DNA of 64,000 nt, taken from positions 1 through 64,000 of the forward strand of contig NZ_SWAR01000018.1 in NCBI RefSeq assembly GCF_006386545.1. The letters are read 5' to 3'. Of this stretch, positions 51,249 through 58,969 are shown piece by piece (positions within the stretch are counted from its first letter, which is position 1; each line of letters starts with the position of its first letter). This DNA comes from Methylibium rhizosphaerae. GTDB lineage: Bacteria > Pseudomonadota > Gammaproteobacteria > Burkholderiales > Burkholderiaceae_C. The position numbers were made by a program, and so were the translations under genes. Under the pieces are notes generated by a model that was given only the letters and a program-made list of their open reading frames with translations, ran no database searches and was not told where the DNA came from.

Positions 51249-51329
51249 GACCCCGATGTTGTTGCCGTCTTGCGTTCGCAAGAACCGTGCGCAGTGTGCC
51301 TGCTGGCACCATGTGCGCACATCGGGGTC
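51249..51329 (-). promoter_or_regulatory. Structured leader RNA, candidate riboswitch
   Basis: On the - strand, directly upstream of the NMT1-type gene, an RNA of 81 bases can form a three-way junction. P1 pairs 51321-51329 with 51249-51257 (GACCCCGAT with ATCGGGGTC, 9 bp). P2 pairs 51315-51320 with 51287-51292 (GTGCGC/GCGCAC). P3 is GTGCC-AGCA-GGCAC at 51309-51296, joined by an uneven internal loop. P4 is a hairpin at 51269-51282 (CTTGC-GAAC-GCAAG). P1's 3' strand holds the GGGG of the ribosome site seven bases before the GTG, so P1 would block translation. Such RNAs next to NMT1 genes are known as xanthine riboswitches (NMT1 motif); sequence identity was not checked. Confidence 0.6.
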
Positions 51330-51356
51330 ACCCCCCGTCCACTCGTCCATCCCCTC

Positions 51357-52586
51357 TCACTGCAGCAGGTCGTACAGCGAGCGTGCGACGACCTTGGTGG
51401 CACGCCGCAGGTCTTCGAGCACCAGGTGCTCGTCAGCCCGCTTGGCGTTGCTTTCCAGCACGGTGCGGGGGCCGGCACCGTAGATCACCGCCGGGATGCC
51501 GCGCTCGCAGTACAGCCGCACGTCGGTGTACAGCGGTGTGCCCATGGTGGGGATGGCTTCGCCGAAGACGATCTCGCCGTGCTTCTGCAGCGCGTTGACC
51601 AGCGGCGTGTTGCCCGGCAGCGGCTTGAGCGAATTGGCCAGCAGCAGCCGCTTGATCTCGACGGTGATGCCGGGCAGCCCGGCGGTGGCCTCGGTGATCA
51701 CCCGGCGAATGTCGGCTTCGACCTCGGCCGGGTTCTCCTCCGGGATCATGCGGCGGTCGAGCTTGAGCACCACCTTGCCCGGCACCACGTTGGTGTTGGT
51801 GCCGCCCTCGATGCGGCCCACGTTGAGGTAGGGGTGCCTGATGCCCGGCACCTTGGAGATGACCTGCTTGTACTGCTCGTTCTGCGCGTACAGCGCATTG
51901 AGCAGCTTCACCGAGCCCTGCAGCGCGTCGACGCCGGTGTGCGGGATGGCGGCATGCGCCATCTTGCCGTGCACCGTGACCTCCATCTGCAGGCAGCCGT
52001 TGTGCGCGGTCACCACCTCGTAGCTGAAGCCGGCGGCGATCAGCAGGTCGGGCTTGGTGAGGCCCTGCTTCAGCAGCCAGCCCGGTCCGAGCTCGCCGCC
52101 GAACTCTTCGTCGTAGGTGAAGTGCAGCTCGACGCCGCCTTTCAACGGCGCCTTCAGCGATTCGAGCGCGCGCACCGCGAAGGTGAAGGTGGCGAAGTCG
52201 CTCTTGCTCACGGCCGAGGCGCGGCCGTAGAGCTTGCCCTCGTGCACCTCGCCGCCATAGGGGTCGTGCGTCCAGCCTTCGCCGGGGGGCACCACGTCGC
52301 CGTGGGCATTGAGCGCCACCGTGCGGCCTTCGCCGTACTTGCGGCGCACGATCAGGTTGGTGATCGAGGTGAGACCGTAGTCCCTGACCTCCTGCTCGGG
52401 CACGATGTGCTGTTCCGCCTCGAAGCCGAAGGCCTGAAGCAGCCCGGCCGTGCGCTCGGCATGCGGCGCGTTGTTGCCCGGCGGCGTGTCGGTCGGCACG
52501 CGCACCATCTCCTGCAGGAAGCGCACCTGTTCGTCGAAGTGCGCGTCGATCCAGACGTCGATTTCTTTGTAATGGTCGGTGGTCAT
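51357..52586 (-). CDS. M20 family amidohydrolase/peptidase
   Basis: A 409-aa metal-dependent hydrolase of the ArgE/DapE/CPG2 group. The metal and catalytic residues fit NAHGDVVPPG (His, Asp), TYDEEFGGELG (Glu-Glu) and the closing DEHLVL His. No signal peptide, so cytosolic. Its stop lies 28 bases before the structured leader, and the start ATG 52586 overlaps the end of the UraD-AllC gene (4 bases). Since allantoate is next to it in the operon, it may cleave ureidoglycolate, ureidoglycine or an N-carbamoyl compound instead of a peptide; this is inference. No AllA-type lyase was seen in the window. Confidence 0.85.
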   Translation of the reverse strand: MTTDHYKEIDVWIDAHFDEQVRFLQEMVRVPTDTPPGNNAPHAERTAGLLQAFGFEAEQHIVPEQEVRDYGLTSITNLIVRRKYGEGRTVALNAHGDVVPPGEGWTHDPYGGEVHEGKLYGRASAVSKSDFATFTFAVRALESLKAPLKGGVELHFTYDEEFGGELGPGWLLKQGLTKPDLLIAAGFSYEVVTAHNGCLQMEVTVHGKMAHAAIPHTGVDALQGSVKLLNALYAQNEQYKQVISKVPGIRHPYLNVGRIEGGTNTNVVPGKVVLKLDRRMIPEENPAEVEADIRRVITEATAGLPGITVEIKRLLLANSLKPLPGNTPLVNALQKHGEIVFGEAIPTMGTPLYTDVRLYCERGIPAVIYGAGPRTVLESNAKRADEHLVLEDLRRATKVVARSLYDLLQ

Positions 52587-54358
52587 GCGAGTTCCGAGGC
52601 GAGTTGGTCAAGGAGGTGCTGGAAGGCCTGGACGCACAGTTGCGTGTCGTCGTTGGTGATGGTTTCCAGCGGGTTGTGGCTGATGCCGGAGTTGCCGCCG
52701 CGCAGGAACAGCATGGCCTGCGGCATGACCTCGTGCATCTTCATCGCGTCGTGGCCGGCGCCGCTGGGCATGCGGTAGACCGGCAGGCCCTGAGCCTGCA
52801 CCGCATGTTCCCAGCGCTGCTGCCAGGCGGGGGCGCTCGGTGCGGCCGCCGCGCGCATGGTTTCTTCGAGCTGGTAGTGCACGCCGCGGCGTTCGCAGAT
52901 GTCCTTCAGCCTGGCGAGCACGTCACCGGCCAGCGCGTCGCGCTGCTCGTTGGTGGGCGCGCGCAGGTCGAGGCTGAACTGGCAGCGCCCGGGCACCACG
53001 TTGATCGAGCCGTTGGGCACGGACAGCATGCCGATCGTGCCCACCGAATCGCCGTCGGCGGCGGCGCGCTGTTCCACGTACAGCGCCAGTTCCGCCACCG
53101 CCGCGGCCGCATCGCGCCTGCGGTCCATCGGTGTGGTGCCCGCATGGCTGGCCATCCCGATCACCGCGCCCACGTAGCGCACGCTGCCGTTGATGGAGGT
53201 CACCACGCCCAGCGGCAGGTCGAGCTCGTTGAGCACCGGCCCCTGCTCGATATGGGTTTCGATGAAGCCGAGGTAGTCGGCCGGGTCGCGCTTCTGTTTC
53301 GCGATGTCGTCGATGCACAGCCCGGCATGCTTCATCGCCTCGCGCATCGTCACGCCGTCGGCGTCGGCCTGGTCCAGCCACGATGGATCGAACTGGCCGA
53401 TCACCGCGCCCGAGCCCAGGAAGGTGGCCTTGTAGCGCTGGCCTTCCTCTTCGGCAAAGCCGATGACTTCGAGCGTGTACGGCAGCCGCCGGCCGGCCTT
53501 GTGCAGGGTGTGCACGCAGGCCATGGGCACCAGGATGCCGAGGCGGCCGTCGTACTTGCCGCCGTTGCGCACGGTGTCGTAGTGGCTCCCGGTGAGCAGT
53601 GCCTTGGCCTTCGGATTGACGCCGAGGTAGCGGCCCACCACGTTGCCGACCGCATCGACGTGCACCTCGTCGAAGCCGCATTCGCGCATCCAGTTCGACA
53701 GGCGCTGCGCGCAGGCGCGGTGGGCGTCGGTGAGGTAGGTCACCGTGAGCTGACCCTGCTCGGCATAGCCCGGGTCGCTGTGCTGCGCCAGCTTCTCGGC
53801 CCAGTCCCAGACCAGGTTGCCGAGGTCCGGCGCGACGCCGAACTTGTCGTTCAGGCGGATCTCGGCGATGCGGTGGATGTTGCGCACGCACTCGGCGAGC
53901 TCGAAGTCGGGCGGGTTGTGCAGGCGCCGCGCGAAGGTGTCGATGATCTCGTGGCGAGGCAGGCCCAAGCCGCGCGGCCCCCGCACCGCCAGGATGAACG
54001 GCCAGCCGAACTTCGCGTTGTAGTCGGCATTGAGCTGCTGGATGCGCGCGAACTCCTGCGGCGAGCAGTCGGTGAGGCCGGCCTTCGACTGCTCGTGGGT
54101 GGACTCGGCGGTGAGCGTCTTGCTCACCATCGCCTTGCCGGCGAGTTCGGGGTGGGCGCGCACCAGCGCGAGCTGCGGCTCGCGTCCGGCCTCGCGCAGC
54201 GTTTCCACCAGCGCAAGCTTCAGCGCGGCCAGCGTCTTGAAGGGGCGGCGGGCCCAGGCCTTCTCGGCGATCCAGGGCGAGTGTTCGTACACGCCGTCGA
54301 GCGCGGCGGTGAACTCGGCCTGCGAGGCGTCGTTCAGTTGGGCGAGCGAAAGGGGCAT
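52583..54358 (-). CDS. Fused OHCU decarboxylase (UraD) and allantoate amidohydrolase (AllC)
   Basis: A 591-aa two-domain enzyme. Residues about 1-165 are the 2-oxo-4-hydroxy-4-carboxy-5-ureidoimidazoline decarboxylase, with the catalytic HPELAGK and SKTLTAESTHEQSKAGL. Residues about 175-590 are a Zn-dependent allantoate/N-carbamoyl amidohydrolase (LTGSHYDTV, GGKYDGRLG, GFAEEEGQRY, ETHIEQGPVL). It would make (S)-allantoin from OHCU and later turn allantoate into ureidoglycine with loss of ammonia and CO2. These two steps are separated by allantoinase (PuuE) next door, so the fusion joins non-consecutive steps. ATG 54358 is eight bases after the puuE stop. Confidence 0.92.
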   Translation of the reverse strand: MPLSLAQLNDASQAEFTAALDGVYEHSPWIAEKAWARRPFKTLAALKLALVETLREAGREPQLALVRAHPELAGKAMVSKTLTAESTHEQSKAGLTDCSPQEFARIQQLNADYNAKFGWPFILAVRGPRGLGLPRHEIIDTFARRLHNPPDFELAECVRNIHRIAEIRLNDKFGVAPDLGNLVWDWAEKLAQHSDPGYAEQGQLTVTYLTDAHRACAQRLSNWMRECGFDEVHVDAVGNVVGRYLGVNPKAKALLTGSHYDTVRNGGKYDGRLGILVPMACVHTLHKAGRRLPYTLEVIGFAEEEGQRYKATFLGSGAVIGQFDPSWLDQADADGVTMREAMKHAGLCIDDIAKQKRDPADYLGFIETHIEQGPVLNELDLPLGVVTSINGSVRYVGAVIGMASHAGTTPMDRRRDAAAAVAELALYVEQRAAADGDSVGTIGMLSVPNGSINVVPGRCQFSLDLRAPTNEQRDALAGDVLARLKDICERRGVHYQLEETMRAAAAPSAPAWQQRWEHAVQAQGLPVYRMPSGAGHDAMKMHEVMPQAMLFLRGGNSGISHNPLETITNDDTQLCVQAFQHLLDQLASELA

Positions 54359-54366
54359 GGCGGGGC

Positions 54367-55335
54367 TCACTTCCAGACGAAGGCCGTGTCGGCGTTGAAC
54401 GGATGCACCTGCTTCCAGTGCCGTGCGATGTCGATGCGGCGGGTGACCCACACGCGGTCGTGCTTCTCGATGTGGTCGAGGAACTTCTGCAGCGCACGCA
54501 TCCGCCCCGGGCGGCCGAGCAGGCGGCAATGCATGCCGATGGACATCATCTTGGGCGCGTCTTCGCCTTCGGCATACAGCACGTCGAAGCTGTCGCGCAG
54601 GTAGGTGAAGAAGTCGTCACCCTGCGAATAGCCCTGGGGCAGCGCGAAGCGCATGTCGTTCACGTCGAGCGTGTAGGGCACCACCAGGTGCGGCGCGAGC
54701 GAGCCGTCGGTCTTTTTCACCTGCAGCCAGAAGGGCAGGTCGTCGCCGTAGTAGTCGCTGTCGTATTCGAAGCCGCCGTGGTCGGCCACCAGCCGGCGCG
54801 TGTTGGGGCTGTCGCGGCCGGTGTACCAGCCCAGGGGCCTCTCGCCGGTGAGGCGGGAGATGATGGCCATGCCGCGCTCCAGGTGCTCGCGCTCGGTGGC
54901 CTCGTCCATGTTCTGGTAGTGGATCCAGCGCCAGCCGTGGCAGGCGATCTCGTGGCCGAGCTCGACGAAGGCCTTCGTGAGCTCGGGGTGGCGTTCCAGC
55001 GCCATCGACACGCCGAACACGGTGAGCGGGAGCTTGCGCTTCTCGAACTCGTCGAGCAGGCGCCACACGCCCACGCGCGAGCCGTATTCGTAGATGCCTT
55101 CCATCGACAGGTGGCGCGCCGGGTAGGCGATCGGATTGAACATCTCCGAGAGGAACTGCTCGCTGCCGGCATCGCCGTGCAGCACCGAGTTCTCGCCGCC
55201 TTCTTCGTAGTTCAGCACGAATTGCACCGCCACGCGGGCGCGGCCGGGCCATTGCGCATGCGGCGGCTTGCGGCCGTAGCCGACGAGGTCGCGCGGGTAG
55301 TCTTGGGAGCCGTTGGTAGGGGTCATGGTGTTCAT
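54367..55335 (-). CDS. puuE: Allantoinase PuuE
   Basis: A 322-aa polysaccharide-deacetylase-fold enzyme that opens the ring of allantoin to allantoate, independent of the amidohydrolase-type AllB. The fold segments are VAVQFVLNYEEGGENS, GVWRLLDEFEKRKLPLTVFG and HEIACHGWRWIHYQ. The start ATG 55335 overlaps the GntR stop (TGA 55332-55334); ATG 55326 is also in frame. It sits between the regulator and the UraD-AllC fusion in one transcription unit, together covering OHCU, allantoin and allantoate steps. Confidence 0.94.
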   Translation of the reverse strand: MNTMTPTNGSQDYPRDLVGYGRKPPHAQWPGRARVAVQFVLNYEEGGENSVLHGDAGSEQFLSEMFNPIAYPARHLSMEGIYEYGSRVGVWRLLDEFEKRKLPLTVFGVSMALERHPELTKAFVELGHEIACHGWRWIHYQNMDEATEREHLERGMAIISRLTGERPLGWYTGRDSPNTRRLVADHGGFEYDSDYYGDDLPFWLQVKKTDGSLAPHLVVPYTLDVNDMRFALPQGYSQGDDFFTYLRDSFDVLYAEGEDAPKMMSIGMHCRLLGRPGRMRALQKFLDHIEKHDRVWVTRRIDIARHWKQVHPFNADTAFVWK

Positions 55336-56081
55336 TTCGCGGGAACGGGAAACAGCGCGGCCTCCAGGTCGGGCACGCGGGGGTCGAGGCGCAGGTTGCG
55401 CTCGACGTTGCCGAGGTGGTCGTCCATCAGGCGCACAGCGGCGCGGGCATCGCGCTTCTCGAGTGCATCGACGATGGCGACGTGTTCTTCGAAGGAGTGC
55501 TCGGCCGAATGCGACGACTGGTACATGAGCGAGATCAGCGAGCAGCGCGACACCAGGTCCTGCAGCATCTCGGCCAGGGTCTCGTTGCCCAGCATGCGGG
55601 CCAGCACGACGTGGAAGTCGGCCAGCAGCCGGGTGCGGCCGGAGACGTCGGTGCGCTGCACGGCGGCCTGCTCGTCGCGCAGGTGGGCGCGCAGCTCGGC
55701 CACCTGGGCCGGCGTGATCTCGGCGGCCAGCCGCCGGACCATGGCGGTCTCGAGCATGTTGCGCACCTCGAACACCTGGCGCGCCTCCTCGACGCTGGGT
55801 TCGGCCACGTAGGCGCCGCGCGCCGGCGTGAGCGTGACCAGCTTGTCGCGGCTCAGCTGGTTGAGCGCCTGGCGCACCACCGTGCGCGAGACCGCAAAGA
55901 TGTCGGCGATCTTCTGCTCGGCCAGCTTGGTGCCCGGCATGAGCCGGCGCTCGACGATGGCGGTGGTGACGGAGTCGACGATGCGCTGCGTGGTGGTGGC
56001 CGGTGCGGAGGAGGCCGCAGGCCTGGCCGTCTTGGCAACCACCTTCAGGTGGCGGGGCGAGCGGGCATGGGCGGCAGGCAT
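55332..56081 (-). CDS. GntR/FadR-family regulator with FCD domain
   Basis: A 249-aa ligand-responsive repressor or activator. The winged helix-turn-helix (about 32-100) has [20 protein letters not shown] and [17 protein letters not shown]. The FCD ligand domain (about 115-235) has [15 protein letters not shown] and the metal-site His/Asp pattern ([28 protein letters not shown]). It starts at ATG 56081, divergent from uraH. The TGTATACACTTT sequence upstream of it and the copy before puuD are the likely operators, so the gene probably controls itself and the urate genes. Ligand unknown, perhaps a purine breakdown product. Confidence 0.9.
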   Translation of the reverse strand: MPAAHARSPRHLKVVAKTARPAASSAPATTTQRIVDSVTTAIVERRLMPGTKLAEQKIADIFAVSRTVVRQALNQLSRDKLVTLTPARGAYVAEPSVEEARQVFEVRNMLETAMVRRLAAEITPAQVAELRAHLRDEQAAVQRTDVSGRTRLLADFHVVLARMLGNETLAEMLQDLVSRCSLISLMYQSSHSAEHSFEEHVAIVDALEKRDARAAVRLMDDHLGNVERNLRLDPRVPDLEAALFPVPAK

Positions 56082-56098
56082 GGAAGGTTCGGGTCGGC

Positions 56099-56128
56099 TT
56101 GATCTGTACCCAAAACTGTATACACTTT
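56099..56128. promoter_or_regulatory. Putative GntR operator over divergent promoters
   Basis: TGTATACA at 56117-56124 continues to TGTATACACTTT (56117-56128), found again at 56600. On + a weak -35 TTGATC (56099-56104) is followed after 16 bases by TACACT as -10; on - a TTGAAA and TACAGT arrangement also has 16-base spacing. The operator therefore overlaps both -10 regions, which would make the regulator a repressor of uraH and itself. The palindrome is seen; regulator binding is inferred. Confidence 0.55.
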
Positions 56129-56187
56129 TGAGAAGCTTTCAAGCCCGACGTGACGCGGGCCCCTCGACCCCCCCCCCCGGAGCCCCC

Positions 56188-56541
56188 ATGGGAAAACTCA
56201 CCACCCACGTTCTCGACACCGTGCACGGCGGCCCCGCCGCCGGCATGGTGGTGTCGCTGTACCGCCTGCAAGGCGGTGCGGCCACGCTCGTCAAGCGCAT
56301 CGAGCTCAACCACGACGGCCGTGCCGACGCGCCGCTGCTCGAAGGCGCGGCGCTCGAGCAGGCCCGGTACCGCCTCGTGTTCGGCGTGGCGGCCTACTTC
56401 CGGGGCCGCGGCGTGGCGCTGCCGGAGCCGGCCTTCCTCGACGAAGTGCCGCTGGACTTCGGCATCGCCGACACCGGCTCGCACTACCACGTGCCGCTGC
56501 TGTGCAGCCCCTGGTCCTATTCCACCTACCGGGGTAGCTGA
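56188..56541 (+). CDS. uraH: 5-hydroxyisourate hydrolase
   Basis: A 117-aa transthyretin-like enzyme that hydrolyses 5-hydroxyisourate to OHCU, the step after urate oxidation. It has the N-terminal [19 protein letters not shown] with the active-site His, the strand with [11 protein letters not shown], and the canonical C-terminal tetrapeptide YRGS. ATG 56188 has GGAG just upstream in a C-rich tract. It is divergent from GntR and followed by puuD after 184 bases that hold the second operator. Confidence 0.95.
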   Translation: MGKLTTHVLDTVHGGPAAGMVVSLYRLQGGAATLVKRIELNHDGRADAPLLEGAALEQARYRLVFGVAAYFRGRGVALPEPAFLDEVPLDFGIADTGSHYHVPLLCSPWSYSTYRGS

Positions 56542-56581
56542 GAAGCAGTCTTGACCGCGGCGCGTGCCATCCGGATCCGGA

Positions 56582-56611
56582 TTGACATGGCGCCAGCTGT
56601 GTATACACTTT
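56582..56611 (+). promoter_or_regulatory. puuD promoter with putative GntR operator
   Basis: A good -35 TTGACA at 56582-56587, then 16 bases to TACACT (56604-56609), with TGTATACACTTT (56600-56611) lying across the -10. A 14-base perfect palindrome ATCCGGATCCGGAT overlaps the -35 (56569-56582). The first sequence is shared exactly with the site before GntR and uraH. This arrangement suits repression by the GntR protein; the palindrome might be a second site. Confidence 0.65.
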
Positions 56612-56725
56612 GCGAACGTCGCCGCGGAGCCCCGGGGCCAGCCCCTGAGGATTGCGACGTTGACACCCTCACAGAGCCCGCCGTGGTGAGGTGACCCTCC
56701 TGACTCGATACAAGAGGTCATCTTC

Positions 56726-57931
56726 ATGGACGCCTATTTGCTCGACTGGGCCAACCTGCTGCTGCGCTGGGCCCACGTCATCACCGCCATCGCCTGGATC
56801 GGTTCCTCGTTCTACTTCGTCTTCCTCGACAACAGCCTCACGCCGCCGGTCGATCCCGACCTGAAGGAAAAGGGCGTCAACGGCGAGCTCTGGGCGGTGC
56901 ACGGCGGCGGCTTCTACCACCCGCAGAAATACCTCGTCTCGCCGAAGAAGCTGCCCGAGCACCTGCATTGGTTCTACTGGGAGAGCTATTCCACCTGGCT
57001 CACCGGCTTCGGCCTGTTCACCGTGCTGTACCTGTTCAACGCGGGCAGCTTCCTGGTGGACAAGAGCGTGTTCGACTGGTCGGCGGGCGCTGCCATCGGC
57101 GCGGCGCTCGGCTTTCTGGTGGCGTTCTGGTTCGTCTACGACCTGATCTGCCGCGCCTTCGGGCAGAAGAAGAACGGCGACCTCATCGTCGGCCTGTGCG
57201 TCACCGCCTTCATCGTGCTGGCCTCGTGGCTGGCCTGCCAGCTCTTCGCCGGCCGCGCCGCCTTCCTGCTGGTGGGCGCGATGATCGCCACCGCCATGAG
57301 CGCCAACGTGTTCTTCTGGATCATTCCCGGCCAGCGCAAGGTGATCGCGCAGATGAAGGCCGGCCAGCCGGTGGATCCGATCCACGGCCAGCGCGGCAAG
57401 CAGCGCAGCGTGCACAACACCTACTTCACGCTGCCGGTGCTGATCGCGATGCTGTCCAACCACTACGGCTGGCTGTACCAGGGTCCGAACAACTGGCTGG
57501 TGCTGGTGCTGCTGATGCTGGCCGGCGCCTTGATCCGCCACAGCTTCGTGGCGCGCCACAAGGCGCTGGTGGCCGGCAAGCGGCCGCCGTGGGAATACGC
57601 GGTGGCGGGCACGCTCTCGCTGGCGGGCCTTGCCTTCTGGCTCTCGCCCGCGCCGCAGACTGCCGAGCAGAAGGCGCAGGCGGCCCAGCCGGTGCACTTT
57701 GCCGAGGTCAAGCAGGTGATCGACCAGCGCTGCGCCATGTGCCACAACGCGCAGCTGCAGAGCAAGAATGTCGCCCTGCACACGCCCGAACTGGTGAAGC
57801 AGCATGCGCAGCAGGTGTACCAGCAGGTCTCGGTGCTCAAGCTCATGCCGCTGAACAATGCCACCCAGATCACCGACGGCGAGCGGGCGCTGATCGCCCG
57901 CTGGTACGAAGGCGGCGCTGGCACCCAATAG
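56726..57931 (+). CDS. puuD: Urate hydroxylase PuuD with cytochrome c tail
   Basis: A 401-aa membrane enzyme that hydroxylates urate to 5-hydroxyisourate. About eight membrane helices fill residues 1-300, with the conserved HGGGFYHPQKY and FYWESYSTWLTGFGLF segments. A C-terminal cytochrome c domain has CAMCH at 336-340, which would carry the electrons away, replacing the oxygen-dependent soluble uricase. A GAGG-type site precedes ATG 56726. It stands downstream of its own regulated promoter and is followed by a class II aldolase gene 38 bases later. Confidence 0.93.
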   Translation: MDAYLLDWANLLLRWAHVITAIAWIGSSFYFVFLDNSLTPPVDPDLKEKGVNGELWAVHGGGFYHPQKYLVSPKKLPEHLHWFYWESYSTWLTGFGLFTVLYLFNAGSFLVDKSVFDWSAGAAIGAALGFLVAFWFVYDLICRAFGQKKNGDLIVGLCVTAFIVLASWLACQLFAGRAAFLLVGAMIATAMSANVFFWIIPGQRKVIAQMKAGQPVDPIHGQRGKQRSVHNTYFTLPVLIAMLSNHYGWLYQGPNNWLVLVLLMLAGALIRHSFVARHKALVAGKRPPWEYAVAGTLSLAGLAFWLSPAPQTAEQKAQAAQPVHFAEVKQVIDQRCAMCHNAQLQSKNVALHTPELVKQHAQQVYQQVSVLKLMPLNNATQITDGERALIARWYEGGAGTQ

Positions 57932-57969
57932 CGAACAGCGGCCGCAGGCGTGCGGCTTCCGAGGTTCCC

Positions 57970-58722
57970 ATGCAGTTCCACCCGAGGGCTCCGCGCAGCG
58001 AGCAGGACGTCCGCGTCGATCTCGCCTGTGCCTACCGGCTCGCCGCGCTGGCCGGCTGGGACGACACCATCTACACCCACCTGTCGGCCGCGGTGCCGGG
58101 CGAGCCGGGCACCTACCTCATCAACGAGTTCGGCCTGGGTTTCGACGAGGTCTGCGCGTCCAACCTCGTGAAGGTGGACGCGACCGGCCGGGTGGTCGAC
58201 GGCAGCGGGCGGCGCGTCAACCCGACCGGCTTCACCATCCATGGCGCGGTGCATGCCGCGCGCCCCGAGGTCGAGTGCGTGATCCACCTGCACGCGCCGT
58301 GGGGTGTGGCCCTGTCGATGCTGCCTCGCGGGCTCGAGCCCACTTCGCAATGGGCCATGCGCCTGCACGGCCGGCTGGGCCGGCATGCCTACGAAGGCCT
58401 GGCGCTGGGCCGCGACGAGGAGCGCCGGCTGGTCGCCAACCTCGGTGCGCTCGACGGCCTCATCCTCGACAACCACGGCACGCTCACGGTGGGCCGCACG
58501 GTGGCCGAGGCCTTCTTGCTGATGCACCTGCTCGAGCGGGCCGCCAGCGCGCAGCTGCTGGCCATGGCGGCCACCGGCGGCCAGGTGCAGGTGGTGAGCG
58601 AGGCGCTGGCCGGGCGCACGTATCGCCAATGGGTGGGCGACGGCAGCGAATGGGACGGCGATGCCGAATGGCCCGCGCTGCTGCGCCGCGCCGACCGGCT
58701 GTCGCCGGGTTTTCGCGACTGA
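57970..58722 (+). CDS. Class II aldolase/adducin family protein
   Basis: A 250-aa protein of the class II aldolase fold. The zinc-binding His residues are in the motifs FTIHGAVHAARPEVECVIHLHAPWG (cut between two) and LDNHGTLTVG. It could cleave or form C-C bonds or be an epimerase. It is placed right after puuD, and class II aldolase genes are often near PuuD-type genes in Burkholderiales as far as I recall. Its substrate here may be a product of allantoin breakdown such as a glyoxylate-type compound; unknown. ATG 57970 has GAGGTTCCC upstream. Confidence 0.88.
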   Translation: MQFHPRAPRSEQDVRVDLACAYRLAALAGWDDTIYTHLSAAVPGEPGTYLINEFGLGFDEVCASNLVKVDATGRVVDGSGRRVNPTGFTIHGAVHAARPEVECVIHLHAPWGVALSMLPRGLEPTSQWAMRLHGRLGRHAYEGLALGRDEERRLVANLGALDGLILDNHGTLTVGRTVAEAFLLMHLLERAASAQLLAMAATGGQVQVVSEALAGRTYRQWVGDGSEWDGDAEWPALLRRADRLSPGFRD

Positions 58723-58750
58723 CAACACCACAAACGAGGAGACGAAAGAG

Positions 58751-58954
58751 ATGCCGACGATCCGGATCGAGCTGTTCGAGGGCCGCACGCCGCAACAGAA
58801 GGCTGCGCTGGCCAGGGAAGTGACCGAAGCCTGCGTGCGCGTGCTGGGCGGCAGCGCCGACTCGGTGGACGTGCTGTTCTACGACGTCCGCCGCGAAGAC
58901 TGGGCCACCGGCGGCGTGTTGTGGAGCGAGCGAGCGCCCAAGGCGTCGAGCTGA
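58751..58954 (+). CDS. 4-oxalocrotonate tautomerase-family protein
   Basis: A 67-aa member of the tautomerase superfamily. The catalytic Pro1 follows the removed Met (MPTIRIELFEG) and the domain has the LAREVTEACVRVLGG helix and Arg positions. These enzymes move double bonds in keto-enol compounds and form hexamers. It has a strong ribosome site (AGGAGACGAAAGAG) and lies 28 bases after the aldolase gene. Its role in purine breakdown is unknown; it could process a decay product such as an enol. Confidence 0.88.
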   Translation: MPTIRIELFEGRTPQQKAALAREVTEACVRVLGGSADSVDVLFYDVRREDWATGGVLWSERAPKASS

Positions 58955-58969
58955 CGCCGGGAGCCAACC

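Noticed and set aside
54367-56727. Very long - frame through puuE, GntR and uraH
   Set aside because: puuE begins at 55335; the upstream part overlaps GntR and uraH in wrong frames.
57930-57970. GC-rich hairpin between puuD and the aldolase gene as terminator
   Set aside because: The stem GCCGCA...TGCGGC is short, lacks a T-run and is right before the aldolase ribosome site, so it probably does not stop transcription.
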